Shown here piece by piece: positions 34,074-45,977 of a stretch of 64,000 nt of DNA. The notes beneath the pieces are model-generated. The model searched no databases. It had not been told where the DNA came from and saw only the letters and a list, made by a program, of their open reading frames with translations. Location: assembly GCA_038501625.1 (NCBI GenBank), contig JAZAYU010000364.1, positions 186,001 to 250,000 on the forward strand. Direction: 5' to 3'. Position 1 is the stretch's first letter; each line of letters opens with the position of its first letter. The stretch is from Corbicula japonica. Its lineage: Eukaryota; Mollusca; Bivalvia; Venerida; Cyrenidae. Position numbers and translations under genes: made by a program.

Positions 34074-34883
34074 CAGTGGCAAAGTTACTATACTCAACAT
34101 AAATAAAAAGTATCCACTTACCTATATTAAATTTTGTAAAATATAAAAACGAAAACTCAAAATTCTATATGTGTACACATATGATTTTCTGTTATCATTG
34201 CAAAGGGATAAAGTATTCTTGAAAATCTGCAGCCACAACTTAGTTATCTTTCCCTTTGTAATAAAATGAGTTTCAGTAAAATGTCAGCGATTCTTCGAAA
34301 TATTCACATTTATTGGAATTAAATCATTTTCTCTACCTCTTGTGGATAAATAAAATCACAAAATATTCATAAATAACACAACTGGTCCTCGATAAACAAC
34401 GCTAGAAATTCCAACCTTTTTCAATTACCTCCCTTTAAATTGAATATGTAGTGTTTTGTAAGTCATGATTAATTGTTATTCGATTGGCAGTTCCTCAGGT
34501 CTTGGTGTGGAAGGTTTTATTCATGAAAAATTTAACTCAAAAACAACTGAGATTAACTAAATAAACACCATTCAAAGCGTTCCTGTTTAAATGAAAATAT
34601 GGTAATGGGAAAACAAGCATAACAAGTGGATACTTTCTATTTTAGTTCAGTATATAAGGCCCTGTCGGCCCGGGCATACATGTTGGACCGAGAAAATATA
34701 AGACATTTTCTAAAAATTTCAAAGTACAAAAAAATACAATAAAAGCAGGAGGGGATAGAACATGTCTTTTGCTATTCTTAATCTCCACTTGTTTACGGTT
34801 TCTGCACCTTATCAAAGTGCAACCTCACCTGGAACCCCTTATAATATAGGCCTACAACTTGAAAAAAGCTGGCTACGCCCCTG
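34074..34883. mobile_element. CAG...CTG 5-bp-target element (right arm, interrupted)
   Basis: This is the mirror of 21165-21410. It is flanked by TGGGT at 34069-34073 and 34884-34888, and enlarged by the nested 562-bp element. Confidence 0.82.
34091..34652. mobile_element. TA-flanked nonautonomous element, right arm only
   Basis: This 562-bp insertion has imperfect inverted ends of about 29 bp (TACTCAACATAAATAAAAAG against TACTGAACTAAAATAGAAAG, both then TATCCACTT). The left arm keeps the empty site GTTACTATAAGG. The duplication is TA, or TATA if the ends are drawn two bases in. No ORF was seen. The superfamily is uncertain. Confidence 0.85.
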
Positions 34884-35242
34884 TGGGTGAAAAGTGCAGA
34901 ACCAGATCAGCCAACAAATCTTTGTTTCGTAATCTGGATCTACACTGGTTGAATCTTGGTCAGAAAAAAACAAAACCAAATGAACCTTAATTCAAACAAT
35001 GTAGATCATATTAGTGTTGGCATTGATGTGCAGTCGATATGGATTTACGCTTGTCACCCAAGAAATAAAGGTATATCTATTGAGTAAAGGTTGATCTGTG
35101 TAGAATTCTACTCCAACCACCAATTTTTTCCATCACTTATCAAGAATGTTGTTTCAGCTTCGGATGCAGATCCAGATCCATAGGGGGTTCAGTGGGGTTG
35201 CTTGGACTACTTTTTTGGGCAGCATATTTATTTTTAGAAAAT

Positions 35243-35297
35243 GTCTCCTCGACCAAGCCCGGTCGAGGAGACCCAGACCGGGCCCGGTCGAGGAGAC
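35243..35297. repeat. GC-rich CTCGACCGGGC hairpin, right
   Basis: This is the mirror of 20751-20805, with the same palindromic order. Confidence 0.7.
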
Positions 35298-35688
35298 ACT
35301 TCCTATTTTTTTATTGGATTTTGGCCAGAAAGTTGGAAATTACCATGCAAATACCCTCTAACTTCCTCAAATGAACCAACTTTCTGGAAATCTTGCACCT
35401 CACCCTGAGGAATATGGCAAATTCTAGATTTCTGCTTCCATTGATCAAGCCCAACAACTTATTCAAGGACAGTTTCCTGGGTTGTGACCAGTACATAAAG
35501 TTGGTCCGATTGTGGAAACTGCAGAAGAATCAAATTTCTGGATCTGGAGCTTAGTACTGTAACCCTAGAACACAGCTTCACTGGGCTATCCTTATATCAG
35601 CACATTTCCAGGTACAATTTATGGTTTAGGCTAGTAGTAATAGTCATGAAGTTCAACTACAAATACAACAACAAAATAAATTTCTTAC

Positions 35689-35869
35689 CTAAATCGACGG
35701 GCCGTGCGCCGGTCACCGGACTCGCCTGCTGAGCCGGGCCTGCGCACGGTCGTCCACCAAGCTTGCACCAGATCCTACCGGGCAACCGTCCAAGCCTAGA
35801 GAAAACCTTCCTGAACTGCCTCTGCAAGGTGCAGAGGCAACCTTCAAGGAAACACACTACACAAGCCAT
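35689..35869 (-). CDS. First coding exon, Cys-rich/basic protein, right copy
   Basis: This is the mirror of 20179-20359 on the - strand, with the same ATG, length and donor GATTTAG|GTAAG. Two base differences were noticed: one silent (CTG/TTG Leu) and one changing Leu5 to Val (MACVVCF here). An intact frame and splice donor in both copies favours a real exon. Confidence 0.55.
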
Positions 35870-35937
35870 TAGTCTAGTTAGAAGTGAGCACTGTCGATAA
35901 CTTTAAGATACTGTAATGGTTTCGAAAAGCTTTCGAC

Positions 35938-36128
35938 TGGACGGTTTCCCGCCATTTCCAAGCTTTTATAGTGTGTTAACTTGTCCATACAATAGGTCAA
36001 TCATCTCTGGTCACTGTATATTGGGTAAGAAATCGGGTAGGCGTACCTAATCATTCACGCGATGTTCTCGTGCAGCCTTCACGTCATCAAGCTAACATAT
36101 ACATCAGTGTAATGATCACGTGACCGAT
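35938..36128 (-). promoter_or_regulatory. TATA-box promoter, right copy
   Basis: On the - strand TATAAAAG lies at 35970-35963, with CACGTG and TGACGTG upstream, as in the left copy at 19920-20110. Confidence 0.55.
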
Positions 36129-36178
36129 GTATACACAATGCACACACGTGTTTATATGCATAGAACTACATTACCTTT

Positions 36179-36341
36179 CAGGGGCGGATCCAGGATTTCA
36201 GCAAGTGGGGTTCAACTCAGCGAGTCGTATTTTAACAGCGTCAATTTGCACCTGAGCTAAAGTATCAGTTCTTCGGACACTTCCAGGCTTCTCAATAATT
36301 CATGTTTGTATAAGGTCCCAATGAATTTTAAGAGTTCTTAC
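36179..36341 (+). mobile_element. Nonautonomous CAGGGGCGGATCC-end element, interrupted right copy
   Basis: It starts CAGGGGCGGATCCAGGATTT and runs to the AAATC target of the Transib-like insertion, resuming at 38383. It is uninterrupted in the left arm near 19620-19876. Confidence 0.5.
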
Positions 36342-36346
36342 AAATC

Positions 36347-38382
36347 CACGGTGACGAATCAGGACGGTGCCTCATTGTACGAATTGCGTTTCGTGTTGCC
36401 TCGTTGTCCCTTACAACGGCGCCTAGACGTTACTATCTCACGATGTGATCAATTTCGGGACAAAAAACTCCCTTTTATGCAATGTAAGTTGAAAAAATCT
36501 CAATGTCACGGAACTTCAACCGTGTTACTTGTTGCTGCACATGCCATTTCATGTCAATTAATTTCGTGGTAGTTGTGTAAAGTAGAAAAAGGATAGTCAC
36601 TACTTTACAAAATGCACTGGATCTCGCCGAAATTGTCGATTTTTACTGATAATGTAATAGCTTTTATGATTTGGAGTTGTGAGAATATAATTTGAGTCAG
36701 TACTCTGTCTGCAAGTTAGCAAAAATTAGTGGTTGGTGCATTAAACACTGGTTTATTCATTCAGAAAGATCAACGCTTGCTTTTTTCTAGAAACGGCGCC
36801 TGTTGATGTAGAAGCTGTATAATTGATTTTCAGACAACGGTTGCCTATGTGCCTAAAATACGAACTTTTAGGCACCTTTTTTCTTCGATATATTGTTACC
36901 TGGTTCGATAACGCCAATAATAATCATTCTGATTTTAAATATTTAAATGGAAGAAATGTTCAGCACCGGGGGTACGCCCCCCCCCCCCCCAACCCCCTCC
37001 CCCCCCCCCTCCCCACCCCCCGGCGCGGAAAACGATTAAAGGGGCAGTTAAGTGGTATACATATTTCATTATAAGCATAAGTTCTGTTATTTTTAAAGTG
37101 TCACGAGGTCTGATATCGCTTTGAAATAATATCTCGGCTTTGAACCTCTAAATTTCATTTATTAGAAACAAAAAATGAACATTTGACATTTAATCATCCG
37201 AATTGTGAGAAAATGTGTTTTATATGTGATAGATGTGACATAGTTTAAAGAATTCTAAACTTTTTGGAGACCTCTGGGGCGGGGTTTGAGTTCAGTTATT
37301 CCACCGTAGACAGCGTTAAGCTGTTTATTTGGTCTACTTTTAGTAATCCGAAAATCAATGCATTATCATTATTATCCAGCTTTCAGAATGAAAAGCGTAG
37401 AGCCCGACGCGGGCATTCGCGGTTCTCCAATTAAAACAACAACAAAAACTCGATTTTCTCCCTTTACAAAAGCTGGGTTAGATATTTTAACCCAGCAAAT
37501 TAATGTTGTACACCTGAAATGCGTTAATCCAATCACCGGTTACCAGTTAATTGCCTCGTTCTCACTTGATACGCGATTTATTGTTTGTTGTTTTGTTGTT
37601 GTTTTTTCAAAAAAAAGATACGCACTTCAGAAATGTGATTCGCTATTTAAAGGGGCCTTATCTAAAGAAGCACGTGACTCCTGTTTTTTTTGTAGTTCAA
37701 ACGTTTTCTGTTTCTTTAGTTTAAACTAACTAGTGTGAATCTTGCGACCAAGAAAACTGTTTCTTTGTAAAATGATGTACTAGAAGGAGATGCAGAAGGA
37801 AATTCAGTATGGTCTCAGAATCCAAAAAATAGCAGAATACAAATCATAGTCTCCGCATTTTAACAACAATACTGTAAACGGTTTTGGCACAATAAGGAAC
37901 CGGTACCATGTATCAACAGGGATCGTTCCTTCATAAAAGATTTTTTAAACACTTTTAAATTGATATACCATATTAATTTGGTGTTTTTATGTGTCGATGT
38001 CAGGACTGTTTTACACTAGTGAACCATCGGAAATGAAATGGACGAGTCCAGTTGTTTAAAATCGTTAAAACCTCCATTGTAAATTACTCACATCAAAATT
38101 TAATACAAGTGGTCAATACACATCGACAAAAACAAGCTTTTGTGAAACAATCCATGTTCTTCTGCTTTCTTTAGTACTTGAAACCGGTAAAGAAAACGAT
38201 AACATGTTCCGTCACATTTTTCTTTTAAATCAAAGTAACGATGGAAAAAAGAAATTAATGATTTTGCAATAAATGTTACATACAATTTTGATAAAAAGCT
38301 TACGAGGCGCCGTTGTAAGGGACATCAAGGCAACACGAAACGCAATTCGCACAACAAGGCACCGTCCTGCTTCGTCACCGTG
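36347..38382. mobile_element. Transib/RAG-type nonautonomous transposon, right arm only
   Basis: This 2036-bp insertion has 78-bp terminal inverted repeats (36347-36424 and 38305-38382) with six mismatches. They start with the heptamer CACGGTG and run CACGGTGACGAATCAGGACG on the left. A 5-bp duplication AAATC flanks it (36342-36346, 38383-38387). The left arm has the empty site with a single AAATC (in reverse complement, GATTT near 19718). CAC-starting heptamer ends plus a 5-bp duplication are the hallmark of the Transib superfamily, the relatives of RAG1 and its CACAGTG signal. The interior contains a C-rich tract (36979-37022) but no transposase, so it must have been moved by an enzyme made elsewhere. 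Confidence 0.85.
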
Positions 38383-38387
38383 AAATC

Positions 38388-38673
38388 AAGGGGGTCCACG
38401 GACCTGTTCCCCCGGAAAATTTTGAAAATTTATATGCCAAGTCCTGCATTCTAAGGTATTTTAAGGGAACTTTATAGCAGGTTTTGAACTACTCCTACAT
38501 ACTTGATTTTAACTATTTGCTTGTGAGCAGTAGTGATGCAATTATAAGCACTCGGATCCAAATACTGAGTCTAGATATGCGACTTACAATGTTTCAGCTG
38601 AATAAGTTGTTAATTAGAGAAAAAAAAAACTGCTCGAAGTGGCTGAGTTCAGGGTTCTCAGTTTCTGGGCTGG
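38388..38673. other. Resumed repeat flank, no gene
   Basis: This is the continuation of the CAGGGGCGGATCC-end element and its flank, shared with the left arm (about 19417-19717). No gene was seen. Confidence 0.45.
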
Positions 38674-38807
38674 AGGTTATAAAACTGAGCATGGAAACCA
38701 GTCTCAAATCTCAAGCATCTGATTGGCTGAAATGGCGACTGGTCACCATTTCAGCCAATCAGATGCTTGAGATTTGAGACCGGTTTCCATGCTCAGCTTT
38801 ATAACCT
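38674..38807. repeat. Near-perfect 134-bp hairpin, right arm
   Basis: This is the mirror of 19283-19416. The loop arrangement is inverted (GGCGACTGGTCACC), as expected from the inverted duplication. Confidence 0.9.
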
Positions 38808-41800
38808 TGGGCACTGGTCAATACTTTCGCCAGTTGGAAAATGACATTAATTAGATGTGAGATACTTTTGGTTTCCTACTGGACAAAAATATCATTATCT
38901 TTTGAATCAATTTGCATAAAACAAATTAATGAACGTTCATGTGCAGAGTCCATTGTAAACTTTTAAAAGTGATGGCTCTACTGTATAAGATTTCTTTTAC
39001 TGTCCGAAATTTTACGTTGACGTGGAAAATCTTTATTGAAGTAAAAAGTAAAAAAATTAGAGGGTTACTTGATTTTTTGTGAGTTTTAAACAGCTTAACA
39101 ACCATAGAATATGAAAGGGAGATGTGCAGCATTGATGAATGGAAAGATTTGCGAAAAGGGTTATGAATCAGTTGAATATCATTATTTGAAGCTCAAATAT
39201 TGATTTAAACCTGAAATATTTCAAAATAATATTTTATAAAAAAAAGATTTATAAATGGTGTTTCCTATCCTATGCGACGCGCATAGGTCAGCAATTTTTG
39301 TATTTCCCGCGTAAAGCCGCGGTGGTTTGGGGGATTGTCACGGGATTACTTCAACCGAAATTCGCATTCGTTGTACGCTGCCGACTATCGACGTCGCCAT
39401 TTGTTTCAAAATGCCTGGGCCACCAAGAATAATAAGCTCTGCGGACACGTGTACGTCATTCCCATGATCGCTAAATATAGAATGTATTTTTGTACAGGGA
39501 TTTCTTCAGCGGATTGTTTTCAGGTCCGGTAAAATGGTAAAATTAACTGAAAACTTCCTCCTGGAGGGTTTGAAATGTATAGTTTAGTGAAAAGTACACG
39601 TAAGTGTTACATAGATCGATCTGTTTACGATTTTACCTAGTACATCTGCTCGACCCTGCACATCGTCCCTTTAAGAACCTTCCTCTCTATGTATCAGAAC
39701 TCGGCAAATAATCAACTGGCTTCCACCACAGTCCTCTCAAAATTTGTCAAAATATAAAAATATCTTGTTTTCGTAAACTTAAAATATACAATGTTGAATT
39801 AGTTATAAGAGGTCTCATAATCAAGCAATATCGTTTTCAGTTAGAAATTATTTGGAAAACACGTTGCGCTGCCAACGTAATCTTCGTACGATATTATGTA
39901 TGTTAAGGCCGGGGATTTTTTTACTTTTCAATGCTTTATTTTCACGAACAGTGTGAAATATTCATTCCCAACTGAAGCACTGACCATTTAAAGCAGAAAC
40001 GAATGTGTAAATATTTCGATAGTAAAATCCTGGAACGACATTGGCGCGCCCGGCATACTTTTGAGGATTTTTTTTAAATTTCTGATTTGTGCACGACTCC
40101 TCAGTTAATTACTCTATGCGAACTTGCAGCAGTTGTGCTCGTGGTCATTTCTTTTTGTCTTTGATGACTCGCCGCCGGTCGTGATATCGAAAATACATGT
40201 ATAATTTTTATTCAAAAGTCATTTGTTTCTTGTATTGCAAATATAAGCATAAGAATGAATGTTACATTTTATATCATGAGCAGACTCTTAACTGAGAATT
40301 TTAAAAAGTTGCAAAAGGTCCTGTGATTTATGAAATGCCCATGACAGTAGATTGGCGGACGCAAGAAACATGCAATACCATGTTTTCCGTTGATTAACAA
40401 ATGACTACTTTGTTGTTTTGATACAAATTTAAGCAGATTGGTCACATACAGTGGCAAGTGTGCAGAGGTGTGAAGTTGTTTATTGGCGCTACACCGGCTA
40501 GAATTGAGAGCAAGTAATATGCGTGAAGTCCAAATTTTGAAACTCGAGACCATCACAGAGGCCACATTTTTGTCGTCAAATGAAACAATTTTGCATCAGA
40601 CTTATTGTCCATTTCTTTATGGAAACCAATAATATTGATTCGTATCCATCCACAAACTTGAACCTGGAAAGGTCCGGGACAAAAATGGGGAAATTAGGTG
40701 GGTTCGGACGAATCCCCCGAACCTCCCTGGATCCGCTACTGCCTTTAACAGCAGTTATTTCCAATAAGCTTTCAAACCGTACGATTTTATAGATAAGCAG
40801 TTACCTGTTAATATGTATGAATTTCAGAGTTCTGGTGCAAACGTGATTTCTTTTTTTAATTTTAATATACAATTATTAAAATACTTAATTTAACAATTTA
40901 TTAAGATAAGGGACTGCATGTAGAACTGTAAGAGGGGGTCTTATAAACTTTCTGAAGTGAATACTTCTAAACCTCAATTTAATCGGTCCAGTTGTTTCCT
41001 TCTAAGAGAAATTCTAAGCAGATTGTTCATTGCTAGTGTCTTTTTTGACGAATAACAAAATCAGAAATTTAGAAAAAAAAATCCGAAAATCATGCAAATC
41101 GTATGACAAAGTTAAACATCCTCATGTGCAACAGAGATAGTAACTTGGGAGTCAGGTCTTAACAACGGCCATTTAAAGCTGAGTGCCATATTATAACAAG
41201 CAGGATATTCTTCACTTTTGTTCTGTTGTGTTCTCGCTCTGATTTTTATTTGCAGTAAGTTCCTTTTTATATGTTGACTTATCGAAAGACGACATATTTT
41301 TTCGTGACATTTCAAATTCAAATACAAAAAGCGTAATTCTTATAAGTTTTGCTGCAATGACAGATTGTTAAAGCCAACGTTTAACCTGTTATGATGCTGA
41401 AAACTTGTTGTTGTTGTTTTATTGGAAAGGGGCTTGAAACAATAGAGGTGAGTCAGTCTTGTGGATTTTCAGTAAATACCTTAATTATATCTTTATTAAT
41501 TGGCGTTTTCAATTTAGGATACCGATCCTGGTATATTGGCTGGAATATTAGCGAGGTTTTCCATAGCGTATTTTAAAAGCCTGTCTGTTTCAGCAGCGTT
41601 TGGAATTTTGTAGGGTCATCATCAAGCTGAATTCATCCTTTCCGAAATATGTCAGTCACTCGTAAAAATTAATCAACAGAACATCTGTTAAGGTATCTGG
41701 AAAAAAAGAAATATAAGAGTTATAAACATTATTTATGGAGGATTACCAGTTCGTACTAATGAAACGTAAGGGTCAAATCCTTGAAATGAAATGGTATTAA

Positions 41801-42580
41801 AATAAAAAAAAATGCATAATAATCTTATACAATATTTTAAAAAATCAATTATTTCTCTTTTTAATTTGTCATTTATATCACCGAGCATTTAATGGGTAAA
41901 TGTTTGAAATATCTGAAGATTTAAAGAGACAACTATGTGTACAGACGGTAAGTGTTCTTTGTGCAACTAACGATTATGTACAGTTTCAACTATCCTTACA
42001 GTCTTGTAACATTCAGTGGTTGAAAGAAAGTGTAAATTTCTCGGAGCTGTGCCGTTGAAGCTCCAATCAAGTTATTTTATGGGGTCGGGCATTGATTTTA
42101 TTCTTCGACGAAGCCCAAAATTAGAGCAAATACTGTGTACACAATGAAATATATGGACATGAAGTCATATTTTCTTCGATCGTTTGACACATTTGGGACT
42201 GATTAAGTTGCGAACGATGACTGTACCATACGTTCTTTCAAGTACATATTACCACAGTACGACTATCAATAAAGACTCTACTTGCCCCAGAAATAATTCC
42301 TTCAAATGCGCATTTAACTCCTTGGATTTTTATATATTAGGAAACGAGATCGCTTATTTTTATGTTATCAACTAACTGATCGTCGGCGTACAGATCAGCA
42401 ACTTCCGTTTCAGTTAACTGCACGCTTAGACACTGTGAATATACATAAGGAAAAACCGCAGTCAACGTGCCAGACAAAATTTCACATACTGGGCAAAAAA
42501 CATCCACATCCTTATACAAGGATCCTCAAAAGCGTTTCACCTCTTACTCACGGTATGTACTCAGATAAAGAGAATCAAGA
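38808..42580. other. Right-arm stretch without supported genes
   Basis: This is the mirror of about 15519-19282. It shares the CAGTAGCGGATCC terminus near 40743 (on -). Small indels shift several short ORFs relative to the left arm, which argues against coding. Confidence 0.4.
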
Positions 42581-42582
42581 AA

Positions 42583-42706
42583 TTCAAGGAAAACTTACTT
42601 CCTGGTTCTAATTTCTACTTTCGGTTTGAACCAGGAAGTAAGTTTTCCTTGATTTTCTTGAAAACCCTAACATTATTTTGACTAATTGGCACTAAACATT
42701 GTAGGC
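42583..42706. repeat. Shortened hairpin, right arm
   Basis: AAGGAAAACTTACTTCCTGG pairs with CCAGGAAGTAAGTTTTCCTT around CTAATTTCTACTTTCGG. The outer left part of the 171-bp left-arm hairpin is missing, as is the adjoining block of about 730 bp. Confidence 0.75.
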
Positions 42707-43023
42707 CAGCATATACTAATTTCAGGTATGAGTTGCTTTGGTTTGTTCATGAATTTCAGAGTTCTCATGCAAATGGTTTTTCTTTTGTTTTAGTATGTAC
42801 TTGGTAATTAGAACATGAATTAGACTAAACTGAGCTTGCAAACATTTACTACATCCATAGCTAAATACATTTATATACTAAAATCTAGGTGGCAATAAGT
42901 ATTTCCCCCAAAATTCATTTTTTGAAATTTTAGCCTGTTTTCGCCATTTGCAATGTTTGCGATACCTTAAGATATCTGCACTCTTGGCTTTCAAGTCAGA
43001 AATACCCCACGAATCTTATTTAG

Positions 43024-43919
43024 TAAACAGTGTGGATCCTGATTGGATGGCACAGATGTGCCAGCTGTTCTGGACAGTGTGGATCCTGATTGGATGGCAC
43101 AGATGTGCCAGTTGTTCTGGACAGTGTGGATCGTGATTGGATGGCACAGATGTGCCAGCTGTTCTGGACAGTGTGGATCGTGATTGGATGGCACAGATGT
43201 GCCAGCTGTTCTGGACAGTGTGGATCGTGATTGGATGGCACAGATGTGCCAGCTGTTCTGGACAGTGTGGATCGTGATTGGATGGCACAGATGTGCCAGT
43301 TGTTCTGGACAGTGTGGATCGTGATTGGATGGCACAGATGTGCCAGTTGTTCTGGACAGTGTGGATCGTGATTGGATGGCACAGATGTGCCAGCTGTTCT
43401 GGACAGTGTGGATCGTGATTGGATGGCACAGATGTGCCAGCTGTTCTGGACAGTGTGGATCGTGATTGGATGGCACAGATGTGCCAGCTGTTCTGGACAG
43501 TGTGGATCGTGATTGGATGGCACAGATGTGCCAGCTGTTCTGGACAGTGTGGATCGTGATTGGATGGCACAGATGTGCCAGTTGTTCTGGACAGTGTGGA
43601 TCGTGATTGGATGGCACAGATGTGCCAGTTGTTCTGGACAGTGTGGATCGTGATTGGATGGCACAGATGTGCCAGCTGTTCTGGACAGTGTGGATCGTGA
43701 TTGGATGGCACAGATGTGCCAGCTGTTCTGGACAGTGTGGATCGTGATTGGATGGCACAGATGTGCCAGCTGTTCTGGACAGTGTGGATCGTGATTGGAT
43801 GGCACAGATGTGCCAGCTGTTCTGGACAGTGTGGATCGTGATTGGATGGCACAGATGTGCCAGCTGTTCTGGACAGTGTGGATCGTGATTGGATGGCACA
43901 GATGTGCCAGCTGTTCTGG
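43024..43919 (-). repeat. 47-bp minisatellite, right arm (about 19 copies)
   Basis: This is the same unit as 13025-14297 on the opposite strand, but shorter and more uniform. Most units differ only at CAGCTGG versus CAACTGG, and the two units nearest the MITE remnant have GGATCCTGATTGG. The long open frames on - are repeat artefacts. Confidence 0.95.
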
Positions 43920-43965
43920 ATCTACACTGGTCACCCATGTGATAAAAGCTTTATATATGAAGAAT

Positions 43966-45520
43966 TTTTAACACAGGCAATTTGGAGATGGACCTTGTTT
44001 TTCTCCCAACTTAAGATTATCCCACTATAATAAAGCGGATTCCGAGATATAAGTATTTCCAAAGAAAACTCCTTGCTAGCACAATTTTATAAATGCAGCT
44101 TCAGCAACGAACAACAAATTACCCCTATTATTAATACATATATTCGCAATTTGTATCTGTTATTTTGTGTTGCTGGGGAGGGATGATGGGGGGGGGGTAC
44201 AAACGTTTGATACTTCATCATAGTTGGAAAAGTTATTTAAATAAATAAATGTGGGCAAAAAGCACACAGTTCAGTCGATACCTAATTTGTTGTTCTCGGT
44301 ATATTTACTAAGGAATGGCCAGCGGGTGGGCTTTTTTGTTCATGTGATTATCAGTTTTATTTATGAAAAGAAAATCAACTTAAAATGTTCAAAACTTTGT
44401 GTTATTGCCTTAAGGAAAACTACAAAAGCGAAGCTCTGAGAAGTGTTCGCCAGGTCTCGTGCGCTCTGCAAGTGATGTCAGGGTTAATCCAATTTCTCAA
44501 TCATATGATTGAATGGCTTTTACTACACAAAAGGCTGTCAGTGGGCTTATATCAAAACGCACCTCACGCAGGTCAAATATTTTCTATACATTGAGAAGAA
44601 GGCCTATTCGTATAATTCACAAGCCCGAGGCTAAGACTGGAAGAATATCACAACAATATGTTTATTTATCGAAGTTTATCCTCAACAAAGTGAAATATCA
44701 ACATACTCATACTATTTAAATGATAACGTAGATCAATATTATGTTTATAAATTATGCAACATTTTAGACTCCTAAAGAAAGTTATCCCGTTAACCACTTA
44801 ATTTTGGCGACCACCCCCGTCACCAACTTTTGGGTTTATTCAAGCTCAGAAACCTGGCAGAATCGGCCCTGGTAGATGACCAAACGATAATCCGGTGTAA
44901 CTTTGTCTCTCGGTCAATGGCAAGGCGCAAAACATAAGTGAAAACCCGGATCCCACATGGCTCCAAGTTTATGACAAACTTACACAATTACGATTTTCAT
45001 GTCGGGGGTTTCCCCTAAAACATAACCTTGTGTTAGTTTGACGGATGTTTTTGCTAAAAGGCATTTGAAAAAACAACATATTTGTGGTTGATATCATTAG
45101 GATTCATCTGAGCCTGCCGGTTCAGTTTACATCTAACGACACAGTGGGTTTTGCTATTGACAGCAAGCCGGTACTCCCTTGCTTGCAGTCTTGAGTCGAG
45201 TTGAGAACCCAGGCGGGATTAGTCCCGGAACCTATAAAAACAATAAGTCGGCACTAGGTTTACGTCCAGTCAATGAACAGGTCGAATCTGGGTCGAATTA
45301 CGGGGTTTGCGCCACCCCTGGGTCGCAAGTAGCCCCAAATCCGTTGCCAAGACATGCCTCTAACCGCAAACGCTTGGCAAATTAGTTTTAGATGATAAAT
45401 TAATTCACTAGGTTAAGTGGGTAACGTGATCTGATGGTACATTAACATGCAGTTTTTAGGCTAATACGTTTTTCTGATCGCGATCTAAAAACGAATCGTT
45501 ATTGTAAAGTAGATATTTAT
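43966..45520. other. Right-arm stretch without supported genes
   Basis: This is the mirror of about 11183-12735, lacking the 39-bp minisatellite and the TTAA foldback element. A G tract at 44190-44199 matches the longer poly-C of the left arm. Confidence 0.45.
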
Positions 45521-45799
45521 TAAATAACAAAAAAATCCGTATTATTGAATGTTCAAAACCCACAAACGGGTATGCTCTAGACTGCGTTGTACATTTATCA
45601 GTCCAATATCCATTTCTTTTGTTCAGAAATTCGTTTGTTTTTGTGATTTTTTGTTTTTGTTCTTTTTTTTGGCCAAGTTTCAATAATAAAATGCGGTTGT
45701 GCACGTGCTACTTGCCCCAGAAATTTCATGAACACGCCCACCTTCTTTAGGTAATCACGCCTTTTCGTCTTTTTTGATCAATAGATGTGTTGGAAAATC

Positions 45800-45870
45800 G
45801 GAATAATTGACGTGTGTTGGTCACGTGAATCCCTGATATAAATACTGCTGCTTGCTTTGTTAATGTCGGA
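45800..45870 (+). promoter_or_regulatory. TATA-box promoter of the three-exon gene
   Basis: TGACGTG lies at 45808-45814, CACGTG at 45822-45827 and TATAAATA at 45837-45844. They are tightly packed, with the start codon about 134 bp after the TATA box. Transcription should start near 45867. CACGTG is bound by bHLH-zip factors and TGACGTG by CREB/ATF-type factors in animals. Use of these sites here is inferred. Confidence 0.6.
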
Positions 45871-45977
45871 GATCATTAGCTATACTTATAGTGCATATCA
45901 TCTCTACACACTGTATAAGGCTATTTTTGGATAGATTTTTGAGCTAGTTTTGAGGTTGTTGTCTCTTGACTATTAGC

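Larger units (their letters stand above)
33998..35091. mobile_element. MITE split by two nested elements (right arm)
   Basis: This is the mirror of 20957-21486. The inner CAG...CTG element (34074-34883) is itself interrupted by the TA-flanked element at 34091-34652. The insertion order can be read directly: MITE first, CAG...CTG element second, TA-flanked element last and only in this arm. Confidence 0.85.

Noticed and set aside
37358..37729. 123-codon ORF inside the Transib-like element as a transposase remnant
   Set aside because: No transposase motif or composition was recognised and it is too short. The element is treated as nonautonomous.
42991..43938. Open frames of 278-315 codons on the - strand
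   Set aside because: This is the same 47-bp artefact in the right arm. Frame and length change with copy number.
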